A DNA stretch of 44,259 nt from a virus. The stretch is taken from IMG/VR virus record IMGVR_UViG_3300027969_002885, positions 1-44,259 of that record; one strand, given 5' to 3'. Shown here one piece after another: positions 29,754 through 38,900 of this stretch. Positions within the stretch are counted from its first letter, which is position 1, and each line of letters starts with the position of its first letter. The position numbers and the translations under genes are program-made. The notes beneath the pieces were generated by a model. It made no database searches. It was not told where the DNA came from and saw nothing but the letters and a program-made list of their open reading frames with translations.

Positions 29754-30701
29754 TTACCAACCTTCTATTTTTCGTATTACATCTATCTCACGCACTAGAG
29801 GACCTAGATTGTGTTTGTCACTATTATAATGACGCTTAAAAAATTTACTTTGGTATTCGTCTAATGTACACATTGGTAAGCCTAGCTTATCACTTAATGA
29901 GACTCCAAACAAAGCAGATTCACGTACAGGATCTTTATCTTTACATTCTTCCCACATTGACGGGTAGTTATCGAACCATTGGACTTGTTTGCTATTCCAA
30001 TCTGTTAACATAGTCATATATGTTCCCATACGTGCTCCTAAAATAGCCCATTCTCCGTTCTCTACATCAGCACCTACATTGTGCCAAATAGTTAAGTGAT
30101 TGAAATTACGACCGGATACATTGCGTTTGAATTCTTCTATCTCAGGTTTGCGTCCGTTGACTAAACACATTTTTACACCCTCACGAAATCCGGCGCGCCA
30201 TGCTTGAAAAGGTGTACCGTTAGGGTGAGTTGTGCTGTAACAATCGTACATACTCCAATACAAACTGTTGTTATAGTCTAAACAAAAGTCAACTGTATGA
30301 GTATCATTACCATCACTTGCTTCGTGTGTACGCATGTTCATTACGTACTCTTTTGTCCAACTACTCATGCCGCCGTTTCCATAGCGCAACCCGTTGATAG
30401 CATTAACTGCTCTCCAACGATATTGTGCTTTTTTGTAATCTTCGTGCTTGTCTGTGAAGTCTAGGGTAAGATTGAAGAACTCCATGTTAGGCATGTTGTC
30501 CCCGTCAATCAATATGAAACGTTCAGTATCACTTGCTTCGGCTGCTGCCTTATGTGCGGCGTCACTACCTTTAACTCCGTCTACTCTACGTGCCCATGGC
30601 ACCATATTTTTAATTTTTAACCAGAATTCTTCTTTTTGTGGCTCGTCATAACTTAGGTAAATACAATCTAAATCTGCTACATCAATTAAACTTGAACTCA
30701 T
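29754..30701 (-). CDS. Putative glycosyltransferase, GT-A-like
   Basis: 315 aa. Residues 11-60 (LDCIYLSYDEPQKEEFWLKI, RRVDGVKGSDAAHKAAAEAS) and ILIDGDNMPN (DxD-type motif, FILIDGDN) resemble a GT-A nucleotide-sugar site. The same segment pattern recurs in the C-terminal domain of the 845-aa repeat protein. It starts MSSSLIDVAD and overlaps the 124-aa gene by 20 bases. Probably adds a sugar within the same pathway; the donor is unknown. Confidence 0.72.
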   Translation of the reverse strand: MSSSLIDVADLDCIYLSYDEPQKEEFWLKIKNMVPWARRVDGVKGSDAAHKAAAEASDTERFILIDGDNMPNMEFFNLTLDFTDKHEDYKKAQYRWRAVNAINGLRYGNGGMSSWTKEYVMNMRTHEASDGNDTHTVDFCLDYNNSLYWSMYDCYSTTHPNGTPFQAWRAGFREGVKMCLVNGRKPEIEEFKRNVSGRNFNHLTIWHNVGADVENGEWAILGARMGTYMTMLTDWNSKQVQWFDNYPSMWEECKDKDPVRESALFGVSLSDKLGLPMCTLDEYQSKFFKRHYNSDKHNLGPLVREIDVIRKIEGW

Positions 30702-31056
30702 CTTGTTTTATTTCCCATTTCTTGCTATCACCTTCATGGTCATCAGAAACCGGAATACTAATATCTTCGGCTGCACAGGAAATTCCATTGTCTGCTTCAA
30801 CTAACTTAGTTACTATAAATGTAGGTTCCATAACTTGAATCTTCCCGTCCATTATTTTTATATCTTGCCTACCTATAGCAAATGTTTCAGCGTCAATGAC
30901 AATATAATTACCCTCAATTTCCTCACATGAATAAGTTATTATACTACCATCCTCACTGTAATACAACCTAAATTCCGTGGGAACGGGTAATTTAGGTTCA
31001 ATAGTTTTAGAATATTCAAACAACATTGCGCCAAGGTCTAATTCTTCATTTTCCAT
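30682..31056 (-). CDS. Conserved-type phage hypothetical (124 aa)
   Basis: A 124-aa acidic protein with beta-strand blocks (EFRLYYSEDGSIITYSCEEI, NYIVIDAETFAIGRQDIKIMDGKIQVM, read in parts). I recall similar small proteins in T4-like cyanophages, without known function. It starts 10 bases inside the stop of the 254-aa gene upstream. No motif for catalysis is seen; a structural or chaperone-like role next to the glycosyltransferases is possible. Confidence 0.65.
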   Translation of the reverse strand: MENEELDLGAMLFEYSKTIEPKLPVPTEFRLYYSEDGSIITYSCEEIEGNYIVIDAETFAIGRQDIKIMDGKIQVMEPTFIVTKLVEADNGISCAAEDISIPVSDDHEGDSKKWEIKQDEFKFN

Positions 31057-31810
31057 TATGTTCTCCTATAACATCACTAAACGATTTAATATGATAATGA
31101 AATGGATATTCTTGCACAATCGTCCCGATTTTAAGTACGGGTTGAAATTCGTATATCAATTCTTTAGTCCAATCATCCATTGTAAGATTATTTATGAAAG
31201 ATTTCATATGTATAAAACTAAACTCGCTAAAATTGGGCATTGTAGTATTTTCTACGCCCATAATATGACAAGCAATACTATATACCCAATCTGTAGTTGC
31301 TACTTCTGAAACATCACATTTTAGCATAGATTTGAAGTCGTCCCAATTCTCAAAAACATGTCGTACTATTTTATAAAACTTGTCTGCGGTCTCTGACTTT
31401 TTAAAGTATGTGATTGCGTTATACACGTCTGGTAATTGATTGTTAGTTATAAAATTTCTATATACTTTAACATCTGAGATTTGGTTAGTATAATCCCTAA
31501 TCGTACTACTTACTACTAAATCACGTGATTTTAATACTTCCCACCAATATGAAATATCTTTTGGAATAAACATATCCGCTTCAAGTTTGATAGTGTATTC
31601 ATATGGACTGGCTTCATATACTTGCCAATCATTGATTAGTTTCCAATCACTATCTTTAGCTAAGTCCCCGTAAGGTAATAAGTTTTCTGTAATAATAGTT
31701 ATACTGGCATCAGGCATGACCCTAGTAATACTTTTAGATAAATGCTCTGCACATTTTACATAATCAACAGATGATGTGTTCTGTGCCATAATTACAAAGC
31801 CATGACTCAT
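31046..31810 (-). CDS. Putative glycosyltransferase (GT8-like, first of two)
   Basis: 254 aa starting MSHGFVIMAQNTSSVDYVKCAEHL. ASITIITENL and YTIKLEADMFIP (acidic D/E-x-D-type motif in the donor site) lie in the positions seen in GT8-like phage enzymes; the next gene's protein has ETLLLDTDYLI at the matching place. The two proteins are tandem paralogues with a four-base overlap. The substrate is unknown. Confidence 0.7.
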   Translation of the reverse strand: MSHGFVIMAQNTSSVDYVKCAEHLSKSITRVMPDASITIITENLLPYGDLAKDSDWKLINDWQVYEASPYEYTIKLEADMFIPKDISYWWEVLKSRDLVVSSTIRDYTNQISDVKVYRNFITNNQLPDVYNAITYFKKSETADKFYKIVRHVFENWDDFKSMLKCDVSEVATTDWVYSIACHIMGVENTTMPNFSEFSFIHMKSFINNLTMDDWTKELIYEFQPVLKIGTIVQEYPFHYHIKSFSDVIGEHNGK

Positions 31811-32610
31811 ACTACCTCCATAAAGTTTTCTTTACTGAGCATATGAAAGTCTTTGTCTTTAATCGTAATATATTCTTTCTTTACTTTATGTCGGGTATGG
31901 TTATCATATAATAAAGCATATGAAACATTATAAGGATGATTATTATTTGAGATAACTGTAACATCCTTATCCGCGTGTGTTAGTGGCCAAGGGATATAAT
32001 TATTCTTATCCTCAGTTTGCCCATTAACTATACGTAGTGCAAAGGTCAAAGCAAAATCATTACGAAAGAATCCTACTGTAGGGTTATATATATTGACATA
32101 ATGTTGATAGTTTTCTTGAACCATCTTTATAGTGTCGAATATTAGTTTAGTTTTTTTTGTTTTTTTAAAGTAAATCACTGTTGCCCAAAGTGTGTTGAAA
32201 GAGTACTTGCTTATTTTCTCTTGCTCGGCCTCTGGTTTCATTAAAAACTCAGTGGTATTATGACACATGAAATCTTCATATAACTCAAATGGTTTTAGTA
32301 ATGTATCACTATTGATAAGATAATCTGTATCCAATAATAATGTTTCATCATACGGAGATAGGTCATATGCTTGATATCTTCCCTTGTTGATCCATATTTG
32401 ATTGTCTACATTTTTATTGCTTTTGTCAGAATCAACCAATATCACATTCTCAAAATTATGAGAATAATTCTCTAAAATTGTATTGGAATCTGTAACTACT
32501 GTGGTTTTTAGATTTAAGAATTCACGGGCTCTGTTTGCAGTGGCTACTGCCATTTTAAAATAGTCAGTAGTTCCGTTGTTAAATGCAAATAACAACACAC
32601 CCTTACTCAT
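31807..32610 (-). CDS. Putative glycosyltransferase (GT8-like, second of two)
   Basis: 267 aa starting MSKGVLLFAFNNGTTDYFKMAVATANRAREFL, a pattern of a nucleotide-sugar fold. LKTTVVTDSN follows, and ETLLLDTDYLINSDTLL carries the DxD metal motif. TLWATVIYFKKTKKT sits where GT8 enzymes bind the donor sugar. Paralogue of the downstream gene, with which it shares a four-base overlap. It may start glycan assembly. Confidence 0.74.
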   Translation of the reverse strand: MSKGVLLFAFNNGTTDYFKMAVATANRAREFLNLKTTVVTDSNTILENYSHNFENVILVDSDKSNKNVDNQIWINKGRYQAYDLSPYDETLLLDTDYLINSDTLLKPFELYEDFMCHNTTEFLMKPEAEQEKISKYSFNTLWATVIYFKKTKKTKLIFDTIKMVQENYQHYVNIYNPTVGFFRNDFALTFALRIVNGQTEDKNNYIPWPLTHADKDVTVISNNNHPYNVSYALLYDNHTRHKVKKEYITIKDKDFHMLSKENFMEVV

Positions 32611-32912
32611 CTAATCTTCTCTAATGTTGATAACTCAGTATGCCATTGTTCCATAACAATGTTATAAGTTTCTGTTAATTTTATTTGTAATTTGTTAATA
32701 TCAACACGAATAGGATTTTCGTATGAATCTAATATAACTACATACCTATTGTTGATACTAGATAAAAATCCTATTAGTTCGGGAGTTGCTGTCCATAGCC
32801 CGCCTTGGTCAGCGACTATTAATTTGCTTTGGTATTTGCTTTTTAGATAAGCCTTAGCCGAATTATGATTAAACCGTGCTTTAGCTTCATTGATTAGTTC
32901 TTTAGTATCCAT
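32607..32912 (-). CDS. Small hypothetical protein (101 aa)
   Basis: A 101-aa protein, charged and helical at the N-terminus (MDTKELINEAKARFNHNSAKAYL), then beta strands (SKLIVADQGGLWTATPEL, YVVILDSYENPIRVD) and a helix at the end. Overlaps the GT gene by four bases and is the first gene of the long sugar operon on this side. It begins after a 47-base gap from the virion protein gene. Function unknown. Confidence 0.62.
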   Translation of the reverse strand: MDTKELINEAKARFNHNSAKAYLKSKYQSKLIVADQGGLWTATPELIGFLSSINNRYVVILDSYENPIRVDINKLQIKLTETYNIVMEQWHTELSTLEKIR

Positions 32913-32959
32913 GTATACTCCTGAAAGTATTTACTGGATGTAATCAATACTAAAGAATT

Positions 32960-33916
32960 TTATGCTTTAACAACTGAACCGGCAAACACTATTGTTCCCC
33001 AAGACTTGGTGATATAGGTTGTTGCCGGCGGTCTAATAACTAGATACGTAGTAGTTCTGGCTCTAGTCACTGAATCAGGACCAGTATATGATCCTGCACC
33101 TGTGTTTAAACCATTAGGAACTTCATCCCAAGTTGTTTCAAAATTAATTGTTGCTCCGTTATTTGAAGTATAAGCAAAAACTTCAATACTGTTTTGACTA
33201 TATGTTCCGCCGCCGACTGCCGGATTCGTGTATGTTGCACCAATTTGTTTAAATATTGACTGTCGAGTTGTAGTTAATCCAGCGTAGCCCAAATTAGTAC
33301 CAATAGTAGGTGTATTGCCTTGCCTCGGTATTTGGTTGGGAATCGAGGTAACACCGTTATAAATTACGTCGGCAATACTTCTTGTGCCTGAACTATGACC
33401 GCTTAATACAATTGTGCCGCAATTAGTGGCTAGTCCATTAAATACTCCGTCAATACCAGTACTACTAGCTGGGTGAACAAACTGTAATGCAAGTTGACCT
33501 CCTGCATTAAAATAATATTGAGCCATTGTTGCATTGGTAAAAGTTACGCTTTGAGTAAATGTTGCATACTCCTTCCAAGCTGACGGGACTTCGGTACCGT
33601 TATATACAAATGTTCCAAGAAGTTTTGCATTAAATTTATTAGTAACAATAGTACTTTGATTTGTCATCAATGCGGCAGCATAAGTTGCTGTATCCCCTAA
33701 TATAGGTGAACTTAAACTAGTTATGGTTGTTCCTTGCTGATTTGCAAGATTAGAAATTGTTTCAATTACGTTTTTCCATTCAGTATATGTCATCTTATTA
33801 AATGGAACTACGTTAGAAATAGTAGTTTGACCTAAGGAACTAAGTACTGAATTAACATTTAACAGAATTTGGTTTAAGTCTTCTGCTTCGATTTTTCCGC
33901 TTTTTTGATATGCCAT
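32960..33916 (-). CDS. Tail-fibre / virion structural protein
   Basis: A 318-aa protein starting MAYQKSGKIEAEDLNQILLNVNSVLSSLG, typical of phage tail-fibre N-termini (GxIxxxDxNxLLxxVN pattern). The C-terminal 200 residues are Ala/Thr/Gly/Asn rich with little charge, and the last part (TTYLVIRPPATTYITKSWGTIVFAG) looks like a beta-rich tip domain. Its message probably runs from the neighbouring fibre gene; only 12 bases separate them. Likely a receptor-contacting or accessory fibre subunit. Confidence 0.74.
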   Translation of the reverse strand: MAYQKSGKIEAEDLNQILLNVNSVLSSLGQTTISNVVPFNKMTYTEWKNVIETISNLANQQGTTITSLSSPILGDTATYAAALMTNQSTIVTNKFNAKLLGTFVYNGTEVPSAWKEYATFTQSVTFTNATMAQYYFNAGGQLALQFVHPASSTGIDGVFNGLATNCGTIVLSGHSSGTRSIADVIYNGVTSIPNQIPRQGNTPTIGTNLGYAGLTTTRQSIFKQIGATYTNPAVGGGTYSQNSIEVFAYTSNNGATINFETTWDEVPNGLNTGAGSYTGPDSVTRARTTTYLVIRPPATTYITKSWGTIVFAGSVVKA

Positions 33917-33928
33917 TATTTTTCCTTC

Positions 33929-35137
33929 TTATTTCAACATTACAACTGCTTCAACAGTTCCATCTGTATCATCTAATTTATCACCTAGCGAACGACCGAT
34001 AGTATTAAATGCTGTCACTTCTTCTTTATTTGCTGACCTTGCATACCCACTTCCTGCGCTAACAAGTCTATCACCCTTTTTAACTGATCCTTTTACCTTT
34101 ACTTGGACACGACCGCTAATTGCAATCGGAGGATGAGTTGCATCTGTATACCCTGATTTGCTATTCATTAAATAAGCTGCCGTGTTGCTTACAACTCCAA
34201 ACACGGTATCACTTAAATCTTCAACTACAGCAGTGATTTCTTTCTCACCACCAAGTTCGACAACCGTACCCGGATCATATACTGCATCTGCTTCAAATCT
34301 TTCAGCTAAGTCAGCGTATGTTGCTTGAAATCTTGCGTTAGCATCTAACGTCCAAGTACCCTGAATCTTGCCTCCACCTGCCAAGAAATTAGTGGTAACC
34401 TTGTTAGGAGCAATATTACCCTTAAATCCACTGACGTTATCGTCGGCTAAATAAAGCGCAACGTTAGAACTATTATAGGTACCTGTTGGTGTAAAGGCCG
34501 CACCATTTGCGTACATATAGTTGTCTGATCTAATGCCATACGTGCTTGCAGAAAAGCGTAAATTACCAGTTAGTGTCATTGCGTTACCACTAGTAGGACC
34601 AATTACAGCCCATTTACCAGTTAGAGTACCATCAGTACTAGCAGAGCCGGTTGAAATTGCTTGACTATTTAAAGTAAGTATAGTACCAGTAGAATAATCA
34701 ATAGAAGTGCCACTCAAGTCTGTAATAGTACCAGTAGCGGCAGTAATAGAGTCCCCGAGAATAAAACCATCAACAGAAAGATTACCGTTGATTTCAGAAT
34801 CACCAGTTACATGTAACGCTCCAATTGTTACAAGACCACCGGATCCACCTGTGCTAGCTAGTTTGCTCCAAGAACTTTTAGAAGTTAGTCCGTCAGCTGG
34901 ACAAACGTATAATTCTGCACCGGAAGTATCATACCAAAGTTGACCTTTTAACGCATTTGGTGGGGGTGCGTCACTAGCAAAATTTTCAGTTAGTCGGACA
35001 AAGTTTTGGTTCAATGCTTGACCATACCCTGCTTTATTTCGTCCTGGTAATTGTAGTGATGTGCTAGTAGTATTAATAGTACCATCCTGAATTGTTGTCA
35101 GGGTTGATCCATTAGTTCTAAGTATTTGGTATGCCAT
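33929..35137 (-). CDS. Tail-fibre protein
   Basis: A 402-aa protein whose N-terminus (MAYQILRTNGSTLTTIQDGTINTT), then GQALNQNFVRLTENFAS and PNALKGQLWYDTSG, reproduces an N-terminal module common to T4-like phage fibre proteins. The middle is a Gly/Thr/Ser-rich beta region. The C-terminal 120 residues (ATYADLAERFEADAVYDPGTVVELG, then PIAISGRVQVKVKGSVKKGDRLVSA) form a domain seen at the ends of many phage fibres. A GATAAATATA late-promoter candidate lies about 25 bases upstream at 35161-35169. Adhesion or a tail-fibre hinge role. Confidence 0.8.
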   Translation of the reverse strand: MAYQILRTNGSTLTTIQDGTINTTSTSLQLPGRNKAGYGQALNQNFVRLTENFASDAPPPNALKGQLWYDTSGAELYVCPADGLTSKSSWSKLASTGGSGGLVTIGALHVTGDSEINGNLSVDGFILGDSITAATGTITDLSGTSIDYSTGTILTLNSQAISTGSASTDGTLTGKWAVIGPTSGNAMTLTGNLRFSASTYGIRSDNYMYANGAAFTPTGTYNSSNVALYLADDNVSGFKGNIAPNKVTTNFLAGGGKIQGTWTLDANARFQATYADLAERFEADAVYDPGTVVELGGEKEITAVVEDLSDTVFGVVSNTAAYLMNSKSGYTDATHPPIAISGRVQVKVKGSVKKGDRLVSAGSGYARSANKEEVTAFNTIGRSLGDKLDDTDGTVEAVVMLK

Positions 35138-35170
35138 TTATTTTACTCCGCAATATTAATATATTTATCT

Positions 35171-35791
35171 TTAAACCGTGATTAAGTTGGTCAAACTTTG
35201 AATTCGGATTGTATAGTCAATCTGAATTTGTCTATTCAAACTCTTTTGAATTGGGTGAAAAATCACATGAGTCAAAAGTTTAGTAAGTTCATTTCCGTTA
35301 GCATCGCTTCCATAATCTGCAATTAGTCCTATTTCATCAAAAACAAACGATGAAGCATTTCTAGTTCCATTATCAAATGCTAATTGTCCTGGAGGCTCGC
35401 CGTAATCTAATATACATTCAATGATAATATCAGAAAACACCTTACCTGTAGGGTGATTTACAATCATTTTATTTCTACTAGGGTCTGTGTTTAAAATACT
35501 AGTATCATCGATAACTTTTACGTAAGTTTGATTATACAATGAAGCATTTTGTCCAGTAGTGTTAGTAGGTAAATATGTGATAACTCCGGTTTCGTCTACG
35601 CTTGCGCCACCGTTACCAAAACCCATTCTAAGAATACTACCGTAACCTCGACTGCTTAGTGTATCTGCAATTGCTACACTGATATTTTCATAGTGAATAG
35701 CATTGTGTCCGTCATAAAAAACTTCCCCGTTGTTGGGGTCGAAAACTTTCAAAAAGCCCTCAATTTGAATAGGAATTGTTACTTGTGACAT
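35171..35791 (-). CDS. Probable baseplate or fibre-associated structural protein
   Basis: A 206-aa acidic beta-rich protein with no signal: MSQVTIPIQIEGFLKVFDPN, HNAIHYENISVAIADTLSSRGYGSI, FDEIGLIADYG and a final beta segment. I recall a comparable protein in T4-like phages between the giant baseplate/fibre genes, but I cannot name its role. Starts at the TAATG junction with the 51-aa gene. Confidence 0.65.
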   Translation of the reverse strand: MSQVTIPIQIEGFLKVFDPNNGEVFYDGHNAIHYENISVAIADTLSSRGYGSILRMGFGNGGASVDETGVITYLPTNTTGQNASLYNQTYVKVIDDTSILNTDPSRNKMIVNHPTGKVFSDIIIECILDYGEPPGQLAFDNGTRNASSFVFDEIGLIADYGSDANGNELTKLLTHVIFHPIQKSLNRQIQIDYTIRIQSLTNLITV

Positions 35792-35946
35792 TAATCGTCG
35801 CCTCGCATATGTAATATAATCTCTTTGGTATTAGGATCAGATATCTTAATACTAGAACTAAAGATAAACCCTCCCTGCTCATTTGGGGCAGGGGTAGAAT
35901 CTTGTTGGGGTTGCTCTACATCAATGGGTTTTTCGTTCATAATCAT
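35791..35946 (-). CDS. Small acidic protein (51 aa)
   Basis: ATG 35946 (or 35940) to TAA 35791, 51 or 49 residues: KPIDVEQPQQDSTPAPNEQ then GGFIFSSSIKISDPNTKEI and ILHMRGDD. The N-terminal half is Pro/Gln rich and probably unstructured. The stop overlaps the next ATG (TAATG). The space between the giant gene and the 206-aa gene is filled exactly by it, which supports a real gene. Virion-associated by position only. Confidence 0.58.
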   Translation of the reverse strand: MIMNEKPIDVEQPQQDSTPAPNEQGGFIFSSSIKISDPNTKEIILHMRGDD

Positions 35947-35957
35947 TTATTTATCTC

Positions 35958-38900
35958 TCATTGTAGACCGATATTTAAGAATTTTACCGGGATATTATCA
36001 CTGAGTTGAATAGGATCCCCGGCTTGTTTATTGTACCAAAGTCTATTATAATAATCGTTTTCTAATTTAGTTGACGCAGATATTGAGAATACCGTAGTAT
36101 TAACCTTATGTATTAATACCTGTCCGGTTCCTTCTATTCCTCGAGTCAATCCTGATATTGTATTTTCTGCATAGTCTACCGTAGTAAATCGAATTTTCTC
36201 TCCATTAATCTGTATTATCTTAGTGTCGGGATGTACAACATATGAAACATTGTTCAAGTAAATAGTGTCATCTGACGCAATAAAATCTGGGCTTCCGCCC
36301 TCAGTACGGCGTGACGGTACTATCCAAGCAGTCTTCTTAATATCAGCTTGATATACTGATGCCTCATGTGACTTATTAATATCTAACAGATATGTGTTGC
36401 TATTTGGAGAAGCACCCGGAACCATTGAAGTTACTATTATTTGATCACCTGAATTAACTGTCGTTAATATGTTCAACTTAGTTGAATTTTCTCCTGGGAC
36501 AAATCTTAACTGGCTAGGAGAAACTCTATTTCCATTAATTGTGACCCAAGTTCTGTTTGTATCTTTTGGCACAACATAGAAAGTTTGAGCAGTTTTTGTA
36601 ATGGCCACCGAAGAAATTGTAATTGGAATCAAGTTGCTAACTTTAGTAACAAATCCAAGAGGTTGTTCATATTGGTTAACGCTTACATTTACACTACGAA
36701 TAGGAGTTGTTAATCCGCTATCGGTATATAATGTGTACGGGTAATATGTGTCTCCGCCGTTCACAAAAGAACTATTAGCAAATAGATATACTTGTATATT
36801 ATTCAATTGAGGTGATGAGCTAAATCCATCTAAGACAACATAATCACCAGTGACAAATCCAGGATTACCTAAAAACACAACAGAAACATCAACAAACGAA
36901 CTGTTATCAACATATGAAATTGGAACACTTACAAAAGAAGTCGTAGTATCAGTGTTTAAATATTGTCGTTTTGTTTCATGGTAAGATGTAACAGCAACAA
37001 TATCTCCTGATCCGGCACTTGGTACAGTTACTGTACCTGCTACTGCATTAATGGTATAATCTGCCGGTTTTAATCTTAATCCATTTAATTCAATGATTGC
37101 ATTGTCTTCATTGTCTGAAGCTGACCCAAGATAGTTAAGATTATTTGATAAAGTAAATGTAGTTGATGAGGTGTACTCAAATACTTGTGTCTCCGGAATA
37201 CTATATCCAAAATGATCGTCAGTATTATAATCATTTATAGTTGTGCTATCCTGAAGGATAGCAAATGATATGAAATCAACTTCTGGATCATATACATTAT
37301 CGAACAGAATTGACATTAGATTATTATCACTTAACTCAACTGTGTAATCGGTTCCATATACTAAACGAGATCCATTATGATATACCAGCGGAGTTTCAAG
37401 TAATATATACCATGAATTTAATTCAATTTCGCTATTTCCTGTCATAGAATTTGTTTTTAACGGAACATTATCAGTAGTTCCCCTTGCGATTTGATTGCCG
37501 TTACCTATTTCGTATACTTCTATCAACAATGAAGTATTTGGAGATAGAGCATTAATTAAAGTTATTTCTTTAGTAATCCAATTAACAGTATAATCAAAAC
37601 CTTGATAGATTCTAGGTCCCATAAAGGTGTCATTGTCAACTACAAATACTGATAGTTGTGCAGGGGTAGTAACCATATCAGCAAAACTCAATACAGAGTC
37701 ACCGCTACTATCGATTCTAGATTTCATATTGAAACCAGTATAACCATAAAGTTTACTTTGAGAAACAGTTTCAACATCCCACCAAGATCCAGGTCTTGTC
37801 GTTACTCTAAATGAAATAGTATCACTAACTACTCCGGGTATCATTTCTTCAGGACCATAACCAGTTAAGAAATCACTACCTTTAATTTCATAATAAGGTT
37901 GAGTAACAACAACATTACTAATATCAGTCCACAAGTCTCCGGTTAAACTTCTGAACATCGAACCATTTGAACCTACTATAAAGAAATGTGTTCCGTCATA
38001 TGATATATTGATTAGATTGTTAGTTAGACCATTAGTGTTGCTAGCTTGCCAAACATATCCGTCACTAGAAGTAATAATTATTCCATTATCGCCCACAGCA
38101 ATAAAAGTATTGTTTGCATAAATTACATCTCGTAATGTAGAGGTTATAGGATCTCCATTATAGTCATCTACTGTTACTTGTCCCCAGTTACTAGCATTCA
38201 AACTTATCCACAAATCTCCGCCGGAACCGACAACAACAATCAATTGATTAGATGACGCTACACCAAAGAATTCATTAGTTGTAAACTGTACTGAACTTTC
38301 TCCCCACGTTTCTCCGGAATCACTAAGCAGTATTTTACCATAACTCTCAATAACAGGGGCAGCAGTTTCGTTACCAGATACTACTTTATTTCCAATACCC
38401 ACAGCAAGGAATCCTGCATAGCCAGTAGTTTCAACATACTTTATATCATTTAAATTTTGATATAGTCTACTTGTATTAGTATAAACACTTCTCCACAATA
38501 TTCCATCATCACTCTTAACAATTTGGTACATGCCGCATGCAATGAATGATTCACCTGAAGTAATTATAGAGTTTAGTGGGGTTTCAGGACAATCAATTTG
38601 CAACTCATCATACCCAGCATTGCTGTAGCCGCCAAAATCAAATGTGATTTGTTCTCCGATAGTAACCCAATTAACTTTATTAGGACTTACAAGTAATCCG
38701 GTTTTTGCATTAGTAGTTGTTGCTACATAGAAGAAACCATTGAATGCTATATCACTCACGCCAATATCACCGATATGAAAATCTTTAAATGACCAATCAA
38801 TTAATGTAGTTTTTAACCATACTGTACCATTGTCGCTTGCCATTAGTAATGATTCGTTATTAGCTTCTCCGATAGCTACGTATTCTGTTCTAATCAAAGT

